DNA of 64,000 nt from Citrobacter europaeus. Its GTDB lineage: Bacteria; Pseudomonadota; Gammaproteobacteria; Enterobacterales; Enterobacteriaceae. The stretch lies in contig CP083650.1 in NCBI GenBank assembly GCA_020099315.1, forward strand, positions 682,001-746,000. The letters are read 5' to 3'. The position numbers and the translations under genes are program-made. A model generated the notes under the pieces. The model searched no databases, was not told where the DNA came from, and saw only the letters and a program-made list of their open reading frames with translations. The stretch's first letter is position 1, and each line of letters starts with the position of its first letter. Shown here piece after piece: positions 8,906 to 17,975 of the stretch.

Positions 8906-9910
8906 GTGAAACTGGATGAAATCGCTCGGTTGGCCGGCGTTTCGCGAACGACTGCAAGCTACGTTATTAACGGCAAAGCAAAGCAATATCGCGTAAGCGA
9001 CAAAACGGTCGAAAAAGTCATGGCGGTGGTGCGTGAGCATAATTACCACCCGAACGCCGTGGCGGCCGGGCTACGTGCTGGACGCACACGTTCTATTGGG
9101 CTTGTGATCCCGGATCTCGAGAACACGAGCTATACTCGGATCGCAAACTATCTGGAGCGCCAGGCGCGTCAGCGCGGGTATCAACTGTTGATTGCCTGCT
9201 CTGAAGATCAGCCGGATAACGAAATGCGTTGTATTGAGCATCTTTTACAACGCCAGGTTGATGCCATTATTGTGTCGACCTCCTTGCCGCCTGAACACCC
9301 GTTCTATCAGCGCTGGGCGAACAGTTCATTCCCGATTGTGGCGCTGGACCGCGCGCTGGATCGCGAACATTTCACCAGCGTGGTGGGCGCAGACCAGGAT
9401 GATGCCCAAATGCTGGCGGAGGAGTTACGTAAATTCCCTGCTGAAACCGTGCTCTATCTGGGGGCGCTCCCTGAATTATCCGTCAGTTTCTTGCGCGAAC
9501 AGGGTTTCCGTACCGCATGGAAAGACGATCCGCGTGAAGTGCATTTCCTCTATGCCAACAGCTATGAACGTGAAGCTGCCGCGCAGTTGTTTGATAAATG
9601 GCTGGAAACGCATCCAATGCCTCAGGCGCTGTTTACCACGTCGTTTGCTCTGCTGCAGGGAGTGATGGATGTGACCCTGCGTCGCGACGGGCAGTTACCG
9701 TCTGATTTGGCGATTGCGACGTTTGGCGACCACGAACTGCTCGACTTCCTGCAGTGCCCGGTACTGGCGGTAGCGCAGCGTCATCGCGATGTTGCTGAGC
9801 GCGTGCTGGAGATTGTGCTGGCAAGCCTGGATGAGCCGCGAAAACCAAAACCAGGATTAACGCGTATACGGCGTAATCTGTACCGTCGCGGTATACTTAG
9901 CCGTAACTAA
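8906..9910 (+). CDS. cra: catabolite repressor/activator Cra (FruR)
   Basis: Cra is a LacI-family regulator that senses fructose 1-phosphate and related sugar phosphates, repressing glycolytic genes and activating gluconeogenic ones. I chose the GTG at 8906 (334 residues, starting MKLDEIARLAGVSRTTASYV) because it places the helix-turn-helix at the N terminus and follows an AAGGGG ribosome site. The upstream ATG at 8858 would add 16 unlikely residues. The hinge and the periplasmic-binding-protein-like effector domain (about 60-330) are complete. Pyruvate dehydrogenase and aconitase B genes lie in the same window, but I see no clear Cra operator beside them. Confidence 0.97.
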   Translation: MKLDEIARLAGVSRTTASYVINGKAKQYRVSDKTVEKVMAVVREHNYHPNAVAAGLRAGRTRSIGLVIPDLENTSYTRIANYLERQARQRGYQLLIACSEDQPDNEMRCIEHLLQRQVDAIIVSTSLPPEHPFYQRWANSSFPIVALDRALDREHFTSVVGADQDDAQMLAEELRKFPAETVLYLGALPELSVSFLREQGFRTAWKDDPREVHFLYANSYEREAAAQLFDKWLETHPMPQALFTTSFALLQGVMDVTLRRDGQLPSDLAIATFGDHELLDFLQCPVLAVAQRHRDVAERVLEIVLASLDEPRKPKPGLTRIRRNLYRRGILSRN

Positions 9911-9917
9911 GAGCCTC

Positions 9918-9959
9918 AATTGATGATGTCGGCGGGATAAGCCTCTGACGTCATCAATT
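9918..9959 (+). terminator. hairpin after cra
   Basis: A 13-bp stem with one G-T pair, AATTGATGATGTC against GACGTCATCAATT, encloses a 16-base loop with a short inner GGC/GCC stem. It starts seven bases after the cra stop. It lacks a clean T-tract, so it may be a weak terminator or a 3'-end stabiliser. Confidence 0.6.
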
Positions 9960-10441
9960 ATTCCATTCTCAGAAATAACCGCATTATAATTAAGAATATT
10001 CTTTAGAATTATCTGAAATTGATTCTTAAATTATGCCGAATTAAAAATGCAACTCTCCATTTTGGGGTTATTGAGAAGTAACGACGCGTTACGGTTGTAT
10101 TATTTTGTTACATGCTTGTAGGGATTTGCCGAATTAACAAACACTTTGCTGCTGCGTTGTGGCAATCTCACCTTCACCTCGCTCCTGTGCGGCGTACAGA
10201 CTGATTAACTGGTACTGTTATCTCGCTGCATATTGTCCTAAAATGCCGCTCGCGTCGCAAACTGACACTTTATATTTTCTTTTGATGATATTCAGTTGTT
10301 TTAAACAATCATGAGTTGTTGGATTTTTTTCTTACAAATATTCATGACGTTAATTTGCTTCGTTTGCTGTACGGAATTTGTTCAACGCTGATATTAGCCG
10401 TAAACAATGTGTTTTTTGCTCCGCTAAGCGCCGTGACTTGC
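9960..10441. other. non-coding spacer upstream of the mra promoter
   Basis: About 480 bases between the cra hairpin and the mraZ promoter contain no ORF with a plausible start and ribosome site. The sequence is AT-rich at both ends with a more GC-balanced middle (about 10140-10260). I see no operator or small RNA that I can name. Confidence 0.5.
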
Positions 10442-10471
10442 TTGACAAGGTTTTCCTCCGCTCCGTAAACT
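10442..10471 (+). promoter_or_regulatory. dcw cluster promoter (Pmra)
   Basis: A perfect -35 TTGACA (10442-10447) and a good -10 TAAACT (10466-10471), 18 bases apart, lie about 50 bases before the mraZ ATG. This is the conserved position of the main promoter that drives the first part of the division and cell-wall cluster. Confidence 0.9.
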
Positions 10472-10479
10472 CCTTTAAG

Positions 10480-10512
10480 TGGGAATTTGTGGGATAAAGT
10501 GGTAATCGGGGG
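10480..10512 (+). promoter_or_regulatory. MraZ operator repeats
   Basis: Three copies of a TGGG-type pentamer occur at exact 10-base spacing: TGGGA at 10480, TGGGA at 10490 and TGGTA at 10500, with a G-rich run following at 10508. MraZ is known to bind direct TGGGN repeats separated by five bases just downstream of its own promoter. The third copy departs from consensus. Confidence 0.85.
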
Positions 10513-10522
10513 TGAGGCTGGC

Positions 10523-10981
10523 ATGTTCCGGGGAGCAACGTTAGTTAATCTCGACAGTAAAGGGCGCTTATCCGTGCCTACCCGTTATCGGGATCAACTG
10601 CTCGAGAGCGCTACCGGTCAAATGGTTTGCACCATTGACATCCATCACCCGTGCCTGCTGCTGTACCCCCTGCCTGAATGGGAAATCATCGAACAGAAGT
10701 TATCGCGTCTGTCTAGCATGAATCCAGTTGAGCGTCGCGTACAGCGCCTGTTGTTGGGTCATGCCAGCGAATGTCAGATGGATAGCGCTGGTCGCTTATT
10801 GATAGCGCCCATTCTGCGGCAACACGCAGGGTTAACGAAAGAAGTGATGCTGGTTGGGCAGTTCAATAAGTTTGAGCTGTGGGATGAAACGACCTGGTAT
10901 CAACAGGTCAAGGAAGATATCGACGCTGAGCAGTCTGTTACCGGCGCGCTGTCGGAACGATTGCAGGATTTGTCTCTATAA
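10523..10981 (+). CDS. mraZ: transcriptional regulator MraZ
   Basis: MraZ is a ring-forming DNA-binding protein with two SpoVT-AbrB-like halves; it represses its own dcw operon. The ATG at 10523 gives the standard 152 residues (MFRGATLVNLDSKGRLSVP). Both signature loops are present: DSKGRLSVP near residue 11 and the second-copy DSAGRLLIAP near residue 90. The GAGG ribosome site lies just upstream, after the operator repeats. The stop is one base from the rsmH start, so the two are co-translated. Confidence 0.97.
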   Translation: MFRGATLVNLDSKGRLSVPTRYRDQLLESATGQMVCTIDIHHPCLLLYPLPEWEIIEQKLSRLSSMNPVERRVQRLLLGHASECQMDSAGRLLIAPILRQHAGLTKEVMLVGQFNKFELWDETTWYQQVKEDIDAEQSVTGALSERLQDLSL

Positions 10982-10982
10982 A

Positions 10983-11924
10983 ATGATGGAAAATTATAAA
11001 CATACAACGGTGTTGCTGGATGAAGCCGTAAACGGCCTGAATATTCGTCCAGACGGCATCTACATTGACGGGACATTTGGTCGCGGTGGTCACTCACGTC
11101 TGATCCTCTCCCAGCTTGGCGAAGAGGGACGTTTACTGGCCATCGATCGCGATCCGCAGGCTATTGCCGTTGCACAGACGATTACCGATCCCCGTTTTTC
11201 CATCGTCCATGGACCTTTTTCTGCGCTGGCTGACTACGTCGCCGAGCGCGGACTGACCGGTAAGATCGACGGGATTCTTCTCGATCTTGGGGTTTCTTCT
11301 CCGCAGCTTGACGACGCTGAGCGCGGATTCTCATTTATGCGTGACGGTCCGTTAGATATGCGAATGGACCCGACACGCGGTCAGTCAGCGGCCGAATGGC
11401 TGCAAACCGCCGATGAAGCAGACATTGCCTGGGTGATCAAAACCTTTGGCGAAGAGCGCTTCGGCAAACGCATTGCTCGCGCCATCGTGGAGCGCAACCG
11501 CATCGAACCAATGACCCGCACTAAAGAGCTGGCAGAGGTGATTGCGGCGGCAATGCCGGTGAAAGACAAATTCAAACATCCCGCGACCCGTACCTTCCAG
11601 GCGGTGCGCATTTGGGTGAACAGTGAACTGGAGGAGATAGAGCAGGCGCTAAAAAGCTCGCTCAGCGTGCTGGCACCAGGTGGTCGCCTTTCGATAATCA
11701 GTTTCCATTCGCTTGAAGATCGCATTGTGAAACGCTTTATGCGCGAACAAAGCCGTGGTCCTCAGGTTCCGGCTGGAATACCGATGACCGAAGCGCAGAT
11801 CAAAAAACTGGGCGGCCGTGAGTTAAGAGCACTAGGCAAGATGATGCCGGGTGAAGAAGAGGTAGCTGAAAATCCTCGTGCCCGTAGTTCAGTTCTGCGT
11901 ATTGCAGAGAGGACGAACGCATGA
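10983..11924 (+). CDS. rsmH: 16S rRNA m4C1402 methyltransferase
   Basis: RsmH N4-methylates cytidine 1402 of 16S rRNA in the decoding centre using S-adenosylmethionine. The 313-residue protein starts MMENYKHTTVLLDEAV. The SAM-binding motif DGTFGRGGHS lies at 29-38 and the conserved ISFHSLEDRIVK motif near 240-251. An out-of-frame-looking upstream extension inside mraZ was rejected because this start gives the family length. The stop overlaps the ftsL ATG (ATGA). Confidence 0.97.
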   Translation: MMENYKHTTVLLDEAVNGLNIRPDGIYIDGTFGRGGHSRLILSQLGEEGRLLAIDRDPQAIAVAQTITDPRFSIVHGPFSALADYVAERGLTGKIDGILLDLGVSSPQLDDAERGFSFMRDGPLDMRMDPTRGQSAAEWLQTADEADIAWVIKTFGEERFGKRIARAIVERNRIEPMTRTKELAEVIAAAMPVKDKFKHPATRTFQAVRIWVNSELEEIEQALKSSLSVLAPGGRLSIISFHSLEDRIVKRFMREQSRGPQVPAGIPMTEAQIKKLGGRELRALGKMMPGEEEVAENPRARSSVLRIAERTNA

Positions 11925-12286
11925 TCAGCAGAGTGACAGAAGCCCTCAGCAAAGTTAAAGGATCGATAGGAAGCAACGAGCGCCATGCCTTGCCTGGCGT
12001 GATCGGTGACGATCTTTTGCGGTATGGGAAGCTGCCACTCTGCCTGTTCATTTGCATTATTTTGACGGCGGTTACCGTCGTGACAACAGCACACCATACG
12101 CGGTTACTGACCGCGCAGCGTGAGCAGCTGGTTCTGGAGCGAGATGCGCTGGATATCGAATGGCGTAACTTGATCCTAGAGGAGAACGCGCTCGGCGACC
12201 ATAGCCGTGTTGAACGGATCGCAACGGAAAAGCTGCAAATGCAGCATGTTGATCCCTCACAAGAAAATATCGTAGTACAAAAATAA
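11921..12286 (+). CDS. ftsL: cell division protein FtsL
   Basis: FtsL is a small bitopic membrane protein that forms the FtsQLB complex and activates septal FtsWI. The 121-residue sequence has a cytoplasmic N terminus, one membrane segment at about 38-57 (LPLCLFICIILTAVTVVTT), and a periplasmic helical heptad region at about 62-105. The start overlaps the rsmH stop by four bases; 15 bases separate it from ftsI. Length and architecture match E. coli. Confidence 0.97.
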   Translation: MISRVTEALSKVKGSIGSNERHALPGVIGDDLLRYGKLPLCLFICIILTAVTVVTTAHHTRLLTAQREQLVLERDALDIEWRNLILEENALGDHSRVERIATEKLQMQHVDPSQENIVVQK

Positions 12287-12301
12287 GGATAAACGCGACG
12301 C

Positions 12302-14068
12302 ATGAAAGCAGCGGCAAAAACGCACAAACCAAAACGCCAGGAAGAACAAGCCAACTTTATCAGTTGGCGTTTTGCGTTACTGTGCGGCTGTATTTTGCTG
12401 GCACTGGGTTTTCTGCTCGGGCGCGTTGCCTGGCTGCAAATCATCGCGCCGGACATGTTGGTGCGTCAGGGCGACATGCGTTCTCTGCGCGTCCAGGAAG
12501 TGTCTACGTCACGCGGGATGATTACCGACCGCTCAGGTCGTCCGCTGGCGGTGAGCGTTCCGGTGAAGGCGATTTGGGCCGACCCGAAAGAGGTGCATGA
12601 TGCAGGCGGCGTGAGCGTTGGTGAACGCTGGCGGGCGTTGTCGACTGCCCTGAACCTCCCACTCGATCAACTGGCTTCCCGCATTAACGCCAACCCGAAA
12701 GGGCGCTTTATCTATCTGGCGCGTCAGGTAAACCCTGACATGGCTGACTACATCAAGAAACTGAAGCTGCCAGGTATTCATCTGCGCGAAGAATCCCGCC
12801 GCTACTATCCTTCCGGAGAAGTGACCGCTCACCTCATCGGCTTTACTAACGTCGACAGTCAGGGGATTGAAGGCGTTGAGAAGAGCTTCGACAAGTGGCT
12901 CACCGGGCAACCGGGCGAACGTATTGTACGTAAAGACCGTTATGGCCGCGTCATTGAGGATATTTCCTCTACCGACAGTCAGGCGGCGCATAACCTTGCG
13001 CTAAGCATTGATGAGCGTTTACAGGCGCTGGTTTACCGTGAACTGAATAACGCGGTGGCGTTTAACAAGGCGGAGTCAGGCAGTGCGGTACTGGTGGATG
13101 TGAACACCGGTGAAGTGTTGGCAATGGCCAACAGTCCGTCTTACAACCCGAATAATCTCACCGGTACGCCGAAAGATGCGATGCGTAACCGTACCATTAC
13201 CGACGTGTTTGAGCCGGGTTCTACCGTCAAACCGATGGTGGTGATGACGGCGCTGCAGCGTGGTGTGGTACGTGAAAATACCGTACTTAACACCATCCCT
13301 TACCGAATTAATGGTCACGAAATCAAAGACGTGGCGCGTTATAGCGAATTGACCCTCACCGGGGTTTTGCAGAAGTCGAGTAACGTCGGTGTTTCCAAGC
13401 TGGCGTTAGCGATGCCGTCCTCAGCGTTAGTAGACACTTACTCACGTTTTGGGCTGGGAAAAGCGACCAATTTGGGGTTGGTCGGAGAACGCAGTGGCTT
13501 ATATCCTCAAAAACAACGGTGGTCTGACATAGAGAGGGCCACCTTCTCTTTCGGCTATGGGCTAATGGTAACGCCGTTACAGTTAGCGCGAGTCTATGCA
13601 ACGATCGGCAGCTATGGCGTATATCGTCCGCTGTCGATCACCAAAGTTGACCCTCCGGTTCCTGGCGAGCGTATCTTCCCGGAATCAACCGTGCGTACCG
13701 TGGTGCACATGATGGAAAGCGTGGCGCTGCCCGGCGGCGGCGGCGTGAAGGCGGCGATTAAAGGCTATCGTATCGCCATTAAAACCGGTACGGCGAAAAA
13801 AGTAGGCCCGGATGGCCGCTACATCAACAAATACATTGCTTATACCGCAGGCGTTGCGCCTGCGAGTCAGCCGCGCTTCGCGCTGGTTGTTGTTATCAAC
13901 GATCCGCAGGCGGGTAAATACTACGGTGGCGCCGTTTCCGCGCCGGTCTTTGGTGCCATCATGGGCGGCGTACTGCGCACCATGAACATCGAGCCGGATG
14001 CGCTGACAACGGGCGATAAAAATGAATTTGTGAATAATCAAGGCGAGGCAACAGGTGGCAGATCGTAA
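12302..14068 (+). CDS. ftsI: penicillin-binding protein 3, septal transpeptidase
   Basis: PBP3 cross-links septal peptidoglycan and is the target of cephalosporins and aztreonam. The 588 residues comprise a short cytoplasmic tail, one membrane anchor at about 22-42, a pedestal domain, and the transpeptidase domain with the active serine Ser307 in STVK (307-310), the SSN triad and the KTGTAKK box near 494. The length equals E. coli with no insertion near the 333-338 loop, where resistance insertions occur in E. coli. It overlaps murE by 14 bases. Confidence 0.98.
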   Translation: MKAAAKTHKPKRQEEQANFISWRFALLCGCILLALGFLLGRVAWLQIIAPDMLVRQGDMRSLRVQEVSTSRGMITDRSGRPLAVSVPVKAIWADPKEVHDAGGVSVGERWRALSTALNLPLDQLASRINANPKGRFIYLARQVNPDMADYIKKLKLPGIHLREESRRYYPSGEVTAHLIGFTNVDSQGIEGVEKSFDKWLTGQPGERIVRKDRYGRVIEDISSTDSQAAHNLALSIDERLQALVYRELNNAVAFNKAESGSAVLVDVNTGEVLAMANSPSYNPNNLTGTPKDAMRNRTITDVFEPGSTVKPMVVMTALQRGVVRENTVLNTIPYRINGHEIKDVARYSELTLTGVLQKSSNVGVSKLALAMPSSALVDTYSRFGLGKATNLGLVGERSGLYPQKQRWSDIERATFSFGYGLMVTPLQLARVYATIGSYGVYRPLSITKVDPPVPGERIFPESTVRTVVHMMESVALPGGGGVKAAIKGYRIAIKTGTAKKVGPDGRYINKYIAYTAGVAPASQPRFALVVVINDPQAGKYYGGAVSAPVFGAIMGGVLRTMNIEPDALTTGDKNEFVNNQGEATGGRS

Positions 14069-15542
14069 TTTGCGCGACCTTCTTGCTCCATGGGTGCCGG
14101 GTGCACCGGAGCGAGCACTGCGGGAGATGACGCTTGACAGCCGTGTGGCTGCATCGGGCGATCTCTTTGTCGCAGTATTGGGTCATCAGGCGGACGGGCG
14201 TCGGTATATCCCGCAGGCGATAGCGCAAGGTGTGGCTGCCATTATTGCAGAAGCAAAAGATGAAGCTACTGACGGTGAAATCCGTGAAATGCACGGCGTG
14301 CCGGTTATCTATCTCAGCCAGCTTAACGAACGTTTATCTGCACTGGCAGGCCGTTTTTACCACGAGCCTTCTGAAAAAATGCGTCTGGTCGGCGTGACCG
14401 GGACCAACGGTAAAACCACCACTACCCAATTGCTGGCGCAGTGGAGCCAACTGCTTGGCGAAACCAGCGCGGTAATGGGAACAGTAGGCAATGGCCTGCT
14501 GGGCAAAGTGATCCCGACGGAAAATACTACCGGCTCAGCCGTTGATGTCCAGCATGTGCTGGCGGGGCTGGTTGCGCAGGGCGCAACGGTTGGCGCGATG
14601 GAAGTGTCTTCACACGGTCTGGTTCAGCATCGCGTGGCGGCGCTGAAGTTTGCCGCATCAGTATTTACTAACTTAAGCCGTGATCATCTTGACTACCACG
14701 GCGATATGGAACATTACGAAGCCGCGAAATGGCTGCTGTATTCCACGCACCAATGCGGTCAGGCCATCGTCAACGCGGATGATGAAGTCGGTCGTCGCTG
14801 GCTGGCCAAACTCCCGGATGCGGTTGCCGTTTCGATGGAAGACCACATCAATCCGAACTGTCACGGTCGTTGGTTAAAAGCGGTTGACGTGAATTATCAC
14901 GACAGCGGGGCAACGATTCGTTTTACCTCCTCATGGGGTGACGGCGAAATTGAAAGCCACCTGATGGGCGCGTTTAACGTCAGCAATCTGCTGTTGGCGC
15001 TGGCGACGCTGCTGGCGCTGGGATATCCGTTAGCTGATTTACTGAAAACGGCGACACAATTGCAGCCGGTTTGCGGGCGTATGGAAGTGTTCAGCGCGCC
15101 GGGTAAAACCACCGTTGTGGTTGATTATGCCCATACGCCAGATGCGCTGGAAAAAGCGCTGCAGGCGGCACGTCTGCACTGTGCTGGCAAACTGTGGTGC
15201 GTCTTTGGTTGCGGCGGCGATCGCGACAAAGGCAAACGCCCGTTGATGGGCGCGATTGCTGAAGAGTTTGCTGATGTTGTCGTGGTGACCGATGACAACC
15301 CACGTACTGAAGAGCCGCGCGCCATTATTAACGACATTCTGGCGGGGATGCTGGATGCCGGACAGGCGAAGGTAATGGAAGGTCGCGCAGAAGCGGTGAC
15401 AAACGCCATTATGCAGGCGAAAGAAAATGACGTGGTGCTGGTGGCCGGTAAAGGTCATGAAGACTACCAGATCGTTGGTTCACAGCGCCTCGACTATTCT
15501 GACCGCGTCACGGCAGCGCGTCTGCTGGGGGTAATCGCATGA
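14055..15542 (+). CDS. murE: UDP-MurNAc-tripeptide synthetase (mDAP-adding)
   Basis: MurE adds meso-diaminopimelate to UDP-MurNAc-L-Ala-D-Glu in the cytoplasm. The GTG start at 14055 gives 495 residues beginning MADRNLRDLLAPW, matching the enteric form and overlapping ftsI by 14 bases. The ATP-binding loop GTNGKTTTT lies at 116-124. The mDAP-selective DNPRTEEPR motif is near 413-421, distinguishing it from lysine-adding enzymes. A lysine in HYEAAKW is the likely carbamylated residue. It overlaps murF by four bases. Confidence 0.98.
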   Translation: MADRNLRDLLAPWVPGAPERALREMTLDSRVAASGDLFVAVLGHQADGRRYIPQAIAQGVAAIIAEAKDEATDGEIREMHGVPVIYLSQLNERLSALAGRFYHEPSEKMRLVGVTGTNGKTTTTQLLAQWSQLLGETSAVMGTVGNGLLGKVIPTENTTGSAVDVQHVLAGLVAQGATVGAMEVSSHGLVQHRVAALKFAASVFTNLSRDHLDYHGDMEHYEAAKWLLYSTHQCGQAIVNADDEVGRRWLAKLPDAVAVSMEDHINPNCHGRWLKAVDVNYHDSGATIRFTSSWGDGEIESHLMGAFNVSNLLLALATLLALGYPLADLLKTATQLQPVCGRMEVFSAPGKTTVVVDYAHTPDALEKALQAARLHCAGKLWCVFGCGGDRDKGKRPLMGAIAEEFADVVVVTDDNPRTEEPRAIINDILAGMLDAGQAKVMEGRAEAVTNAIMQAKENDVVLVAGKGHEDYQIVGSQRLDYSDRVTAARLLGVIA

Positions 15543-16897
15543 TTAGCGTAACGCTCAGCCAACTGGCGGAGATCCTCCGTGGCGAATTAAAAGGGGCCGA
15601 TCTGACCCTTGATGCGGTGACAACCGATACGCGTAAAGTGACGCCGGGCTGCCTGTTTGTGGCGCTGAAAGGCGAACGCTTTGACGCCCACGATTTTGCC
15701 GACAAAGCGCAAGAGAGCGGGGCGGGTGCGCTGCTGGTCAGCCGTCCGTTGGACACCGATCTGCCGCAGTTGATTGTTAAAGATACGCGTCTGGCGTTTG
15801 GTGAACTGGCCGCGTGGGTTCGCGCCCAGGTTCCGGCGCGCGTTGTTGCGCTGACCGGCTCTTCCGGGAAAACATCCGTCAAAGAGATGACGGCGTCCAT
15901 TCTGAGTCAATGCGGCAACACACTATATACCGCGGGCAACCTGAACAACGACATCGGCGTACCGATGACGCTGCTGCGCTTAAACAACGATTACGACTAT
16001 GCCGTAATTGAGCTCGGCGCCAATCATCAGGGGGAAATCGCCTGGACCGTTGGTCTGACACGTCCGGAAGCGGCGCTGGTGAACAACCTGGCCGCCGCGC
16101 ATCTGGAAGGCTTCGGCTCTCTGGCCGGTGTTGCAAAGGCAAAAGGTGAGATTTTTACCGGCCTGTCAGCGAACGGTATCGCCATTATGAATGCCGACAA
16201 CAACGACTGGCTGAACTGGCAAAGCATCATCGGCGATCGCAAAGTCTGGCGCTTCTCGCCGAATGCGGCTAACAGCGACTTTTCGGCGGATAACGTTCAT
16301 GTGACCTCACACGGCACAGAGTTTTCGCTGCAAACGCCAACCGGAAGCATTGATGTTCTGCTGCCGCTGCCGGGGCGTCACAACATTGCTAACGCCCTTG
16401 CGGCGGCTGCGCTCTCTATGGCGGTAGGCGCGACGCCAGAGGCGATCAAAGCGGGCCTGAAGGATCTGCAAGCGGTGCCGGGGCGTCTGTTCCCGGTTCA
16501 ACTGGCAGAAAATCAGCTGCTGCTGGACGACTCCTACAACGCTAACGTCGGCTCAATGACCGCAGCGGTACAGGTGCTGTCCGAAATGCCCGGCTACCGC
16601 GTGCTGGTGGTTGGCGATATGGCAGAGCTTGGCGCGGAAAGCGAAGCCTGCCACGTACAGGTAGGTGAGGCTGCAAAGGCTGCAGGTATCGACCGGGTGC
16701 TGAGTACAGGGAAACTGAGTCAGGCAATTAGCCATGCCAGCGGCGTTGGTGAGCATTTTGCGGATAAAACCGCGCTGACCGCGCATCTTAAGGCGCTGAT
16801 TGCAGAACATCAGATCATGACGATTTTAGTGAAGGGTTCACGTAGTGCCGCCATGGAAGAGGTAGTACGCGCATTACAGGAGAATGGAACATGTTAG
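15539..16897 (+). CDS. murF: UDP-MurNAc-pentapeptide synthetase
   Basis: MurF ligates D-Ala-D-Ala to the UDP-MurNAc tripeptide, completing the cytoplasmic precursor. The 452-residue protein has the three-domain Mur ligase fold with the ATP loop GSSGKTSVKEM near 107-117 and the binding-loop NNDIGVPMTLLRL near 138-150. It starts by ATGA-type overlap with murE and its own stop overlaps the mraY start by seven bases. No anomalies are visible. Confidence 0.98.
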   Translation: MISVTLSQLAEILRGELKGADLTLDAVTTDTRKVTPGCLFVALKGERFDAHDFADKAQESGAGALLVSRPLDTDLPQLIVKDTRLAFGELAAWVRAQVPARVVALTGSSGKTSVKEMTASILSQCGNTLYTAGNLNNDIGVPMTLLRLNNDYDYAVIELGANHQGEIAWTVGLTRPEAALVNNLAAAHLEGFGSLAGVAKAKGEIFTGLSANGIAIMNADNNDWLNWQSIIGDRKVWRFSPNAANSDFSADNVHVTSHGTEFSLQTPTGSIDVLLPLPGRHNIANALAAAALSMAVGATPEAIKAGLKDLQAVPGRLFPVQLAENQLLLDDSYNANVGSMTAAVQVLSEMPGYRVLVVGDMAELGAESEACHVQVGEAAKAAGIDRVLSTGKLSQAISHASGVGEHFADKTALTAHLKALIAEHQIMTILVKGSRSAAMEEVVRALQENGTC

Positions 16898-17973
16898 TTT
16901 GGCTGGCCGAACATTTGGTCAAATATTATTCCGGCTTTAACGTCTTTTCCTATCTGACGTTTCGCGCCATCGTCAGCCTGCTGACCGCGCTGTTCATCTC
17001 TTTGTGGATGGGCCCGCGCATGATCGCCCGCTTGCAAAAAATGTCCTTTGGACAGGTCGTACGTAACGACGGTCCGGAATCACACTTCAGTAAACGCGGT
17101 ACGCCGACCATGGGCGGGATTATGATCCTCACCGCGATTGTTATCTCCGTACTGCTGTGGGCATACCCGTCGAATCCATACGTATGGTGTGTGCTGGTGG
17201 TATTGGTCGGTTACGGCATTATCGGTTTTGTCGATGACTACCGTAAAGTGGTACGCAAAGACACCAAAGGCCTGATCGCACGCTGGAAATACTTCTGGAT
17301 GTCGGTGATTGCGCTGGGCGTGGCTTTTGCGCTGTATCTGGCCGGTAAAGATACCCCCGCCACCGAACTGGTGGTGCCATTCTTTAAAGACGTGATGCCG
17401 CAACTGGGACTGTTCTACGTCCTGCTGGCGTACTTTGTGATTGTGGGGACTGGTAACGCGGTTAACCTCACCGACGGCCTTGATGGTCTGGCGATTATGC
17501 CGACCGTGTTTGTGGCCGCGGGTTTTGCGCTGGTGGCCTGGGCGACCGGTAACATGAACTTCGCCAACTATCTGCACATTCCTTATTTACGTCATGCCGG
17601 CGAACTGGTGATCGTCTGTACGGCGATTGTCGGCGCGGGCTTAGGCTTCCTGTGGTTTAACACCTATCCGGCGCAGGTCTTTATGGGCGACGTCGGATCG
17701 CTGGCGCTGGGCGGCGCGCTGGGCATTATTGCCGTGCTGCTGCGTCAGGAATTCCTGCTGGTGATCATGGGCGGCGTATTTGTCGTAGAAACCCTGTCAG
17801 TCATTCTGCAGGTTGGTTCCTTTAAGCTGCGCGGACAGCGCATCTTCCGTATGGCGCCGATTCACCATCACTATGAACTGAAAGGCTGGCCGGAACCGCG
17901 CGTAATTGTGCGCTTCTGGATTATTTCGCTGATGCTGGTGCTGATTGGCCTGGCAACGCTGAAGGTACGTTAA
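16891..17973 (+). CDS. mraY: phospho-MurNAc-pentapeptide translocase
   Basis: MraY transfers phospho-MurNAc-pentapeptide to undecaprenyl phosphate, forming lipid I at the inner membrane. The 360 residues form about ten membrane segments. The catalytic aspartate pair Asp115-Asp116 in FVDDYRK, the NLTDGLDGLA loop and the histidine-rich loop APIHHHYELKGW are all present. Start chosen at the ATG after a GGAG ribosome site within the end of murF. Confidence 0.98.
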   Translation: MLVWLAEHLVKYYSGFNVFSYLTFRAIVSLLTALFISLWMGPRMIARLQKMSFGQVVRNDGPESHFSKRGTPTMGGIMILTAIVISVLLWAYPSNPYVWCVLVVLVGYGIIGFVDDYRKVVRKDTKGLIARWKYFWMSVIALGVAFALYLAGKDTPATELVVPFFKDVMPQLGLFYVLLAYFVIVGTGNAVNLTDGLDGLAIMPTVFVAAGFALVAWATGNMNFANYLHIPYLRHAGELVIVCTAIVGAGLGFLWFNTYPAQVFMGDVGSLALGGALGIIAVLLRQEFLLVIMGGVFVVETLSVILQVGSFKLRGQRIFRMAPIHHHYELKGWPEPRVIVRFWIISLMLVLIGLATLKVR

Positions 17974-17975
17974 TC

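Noticed and set aside
10983..11924. Longer rsmH frame starting at 10854 inside mraZ
   Set aside because: The extra 43 residues are encoded by mraZ sequence in another frame; the start at 10983 gives the family length and sits one base after the mraZ stop.
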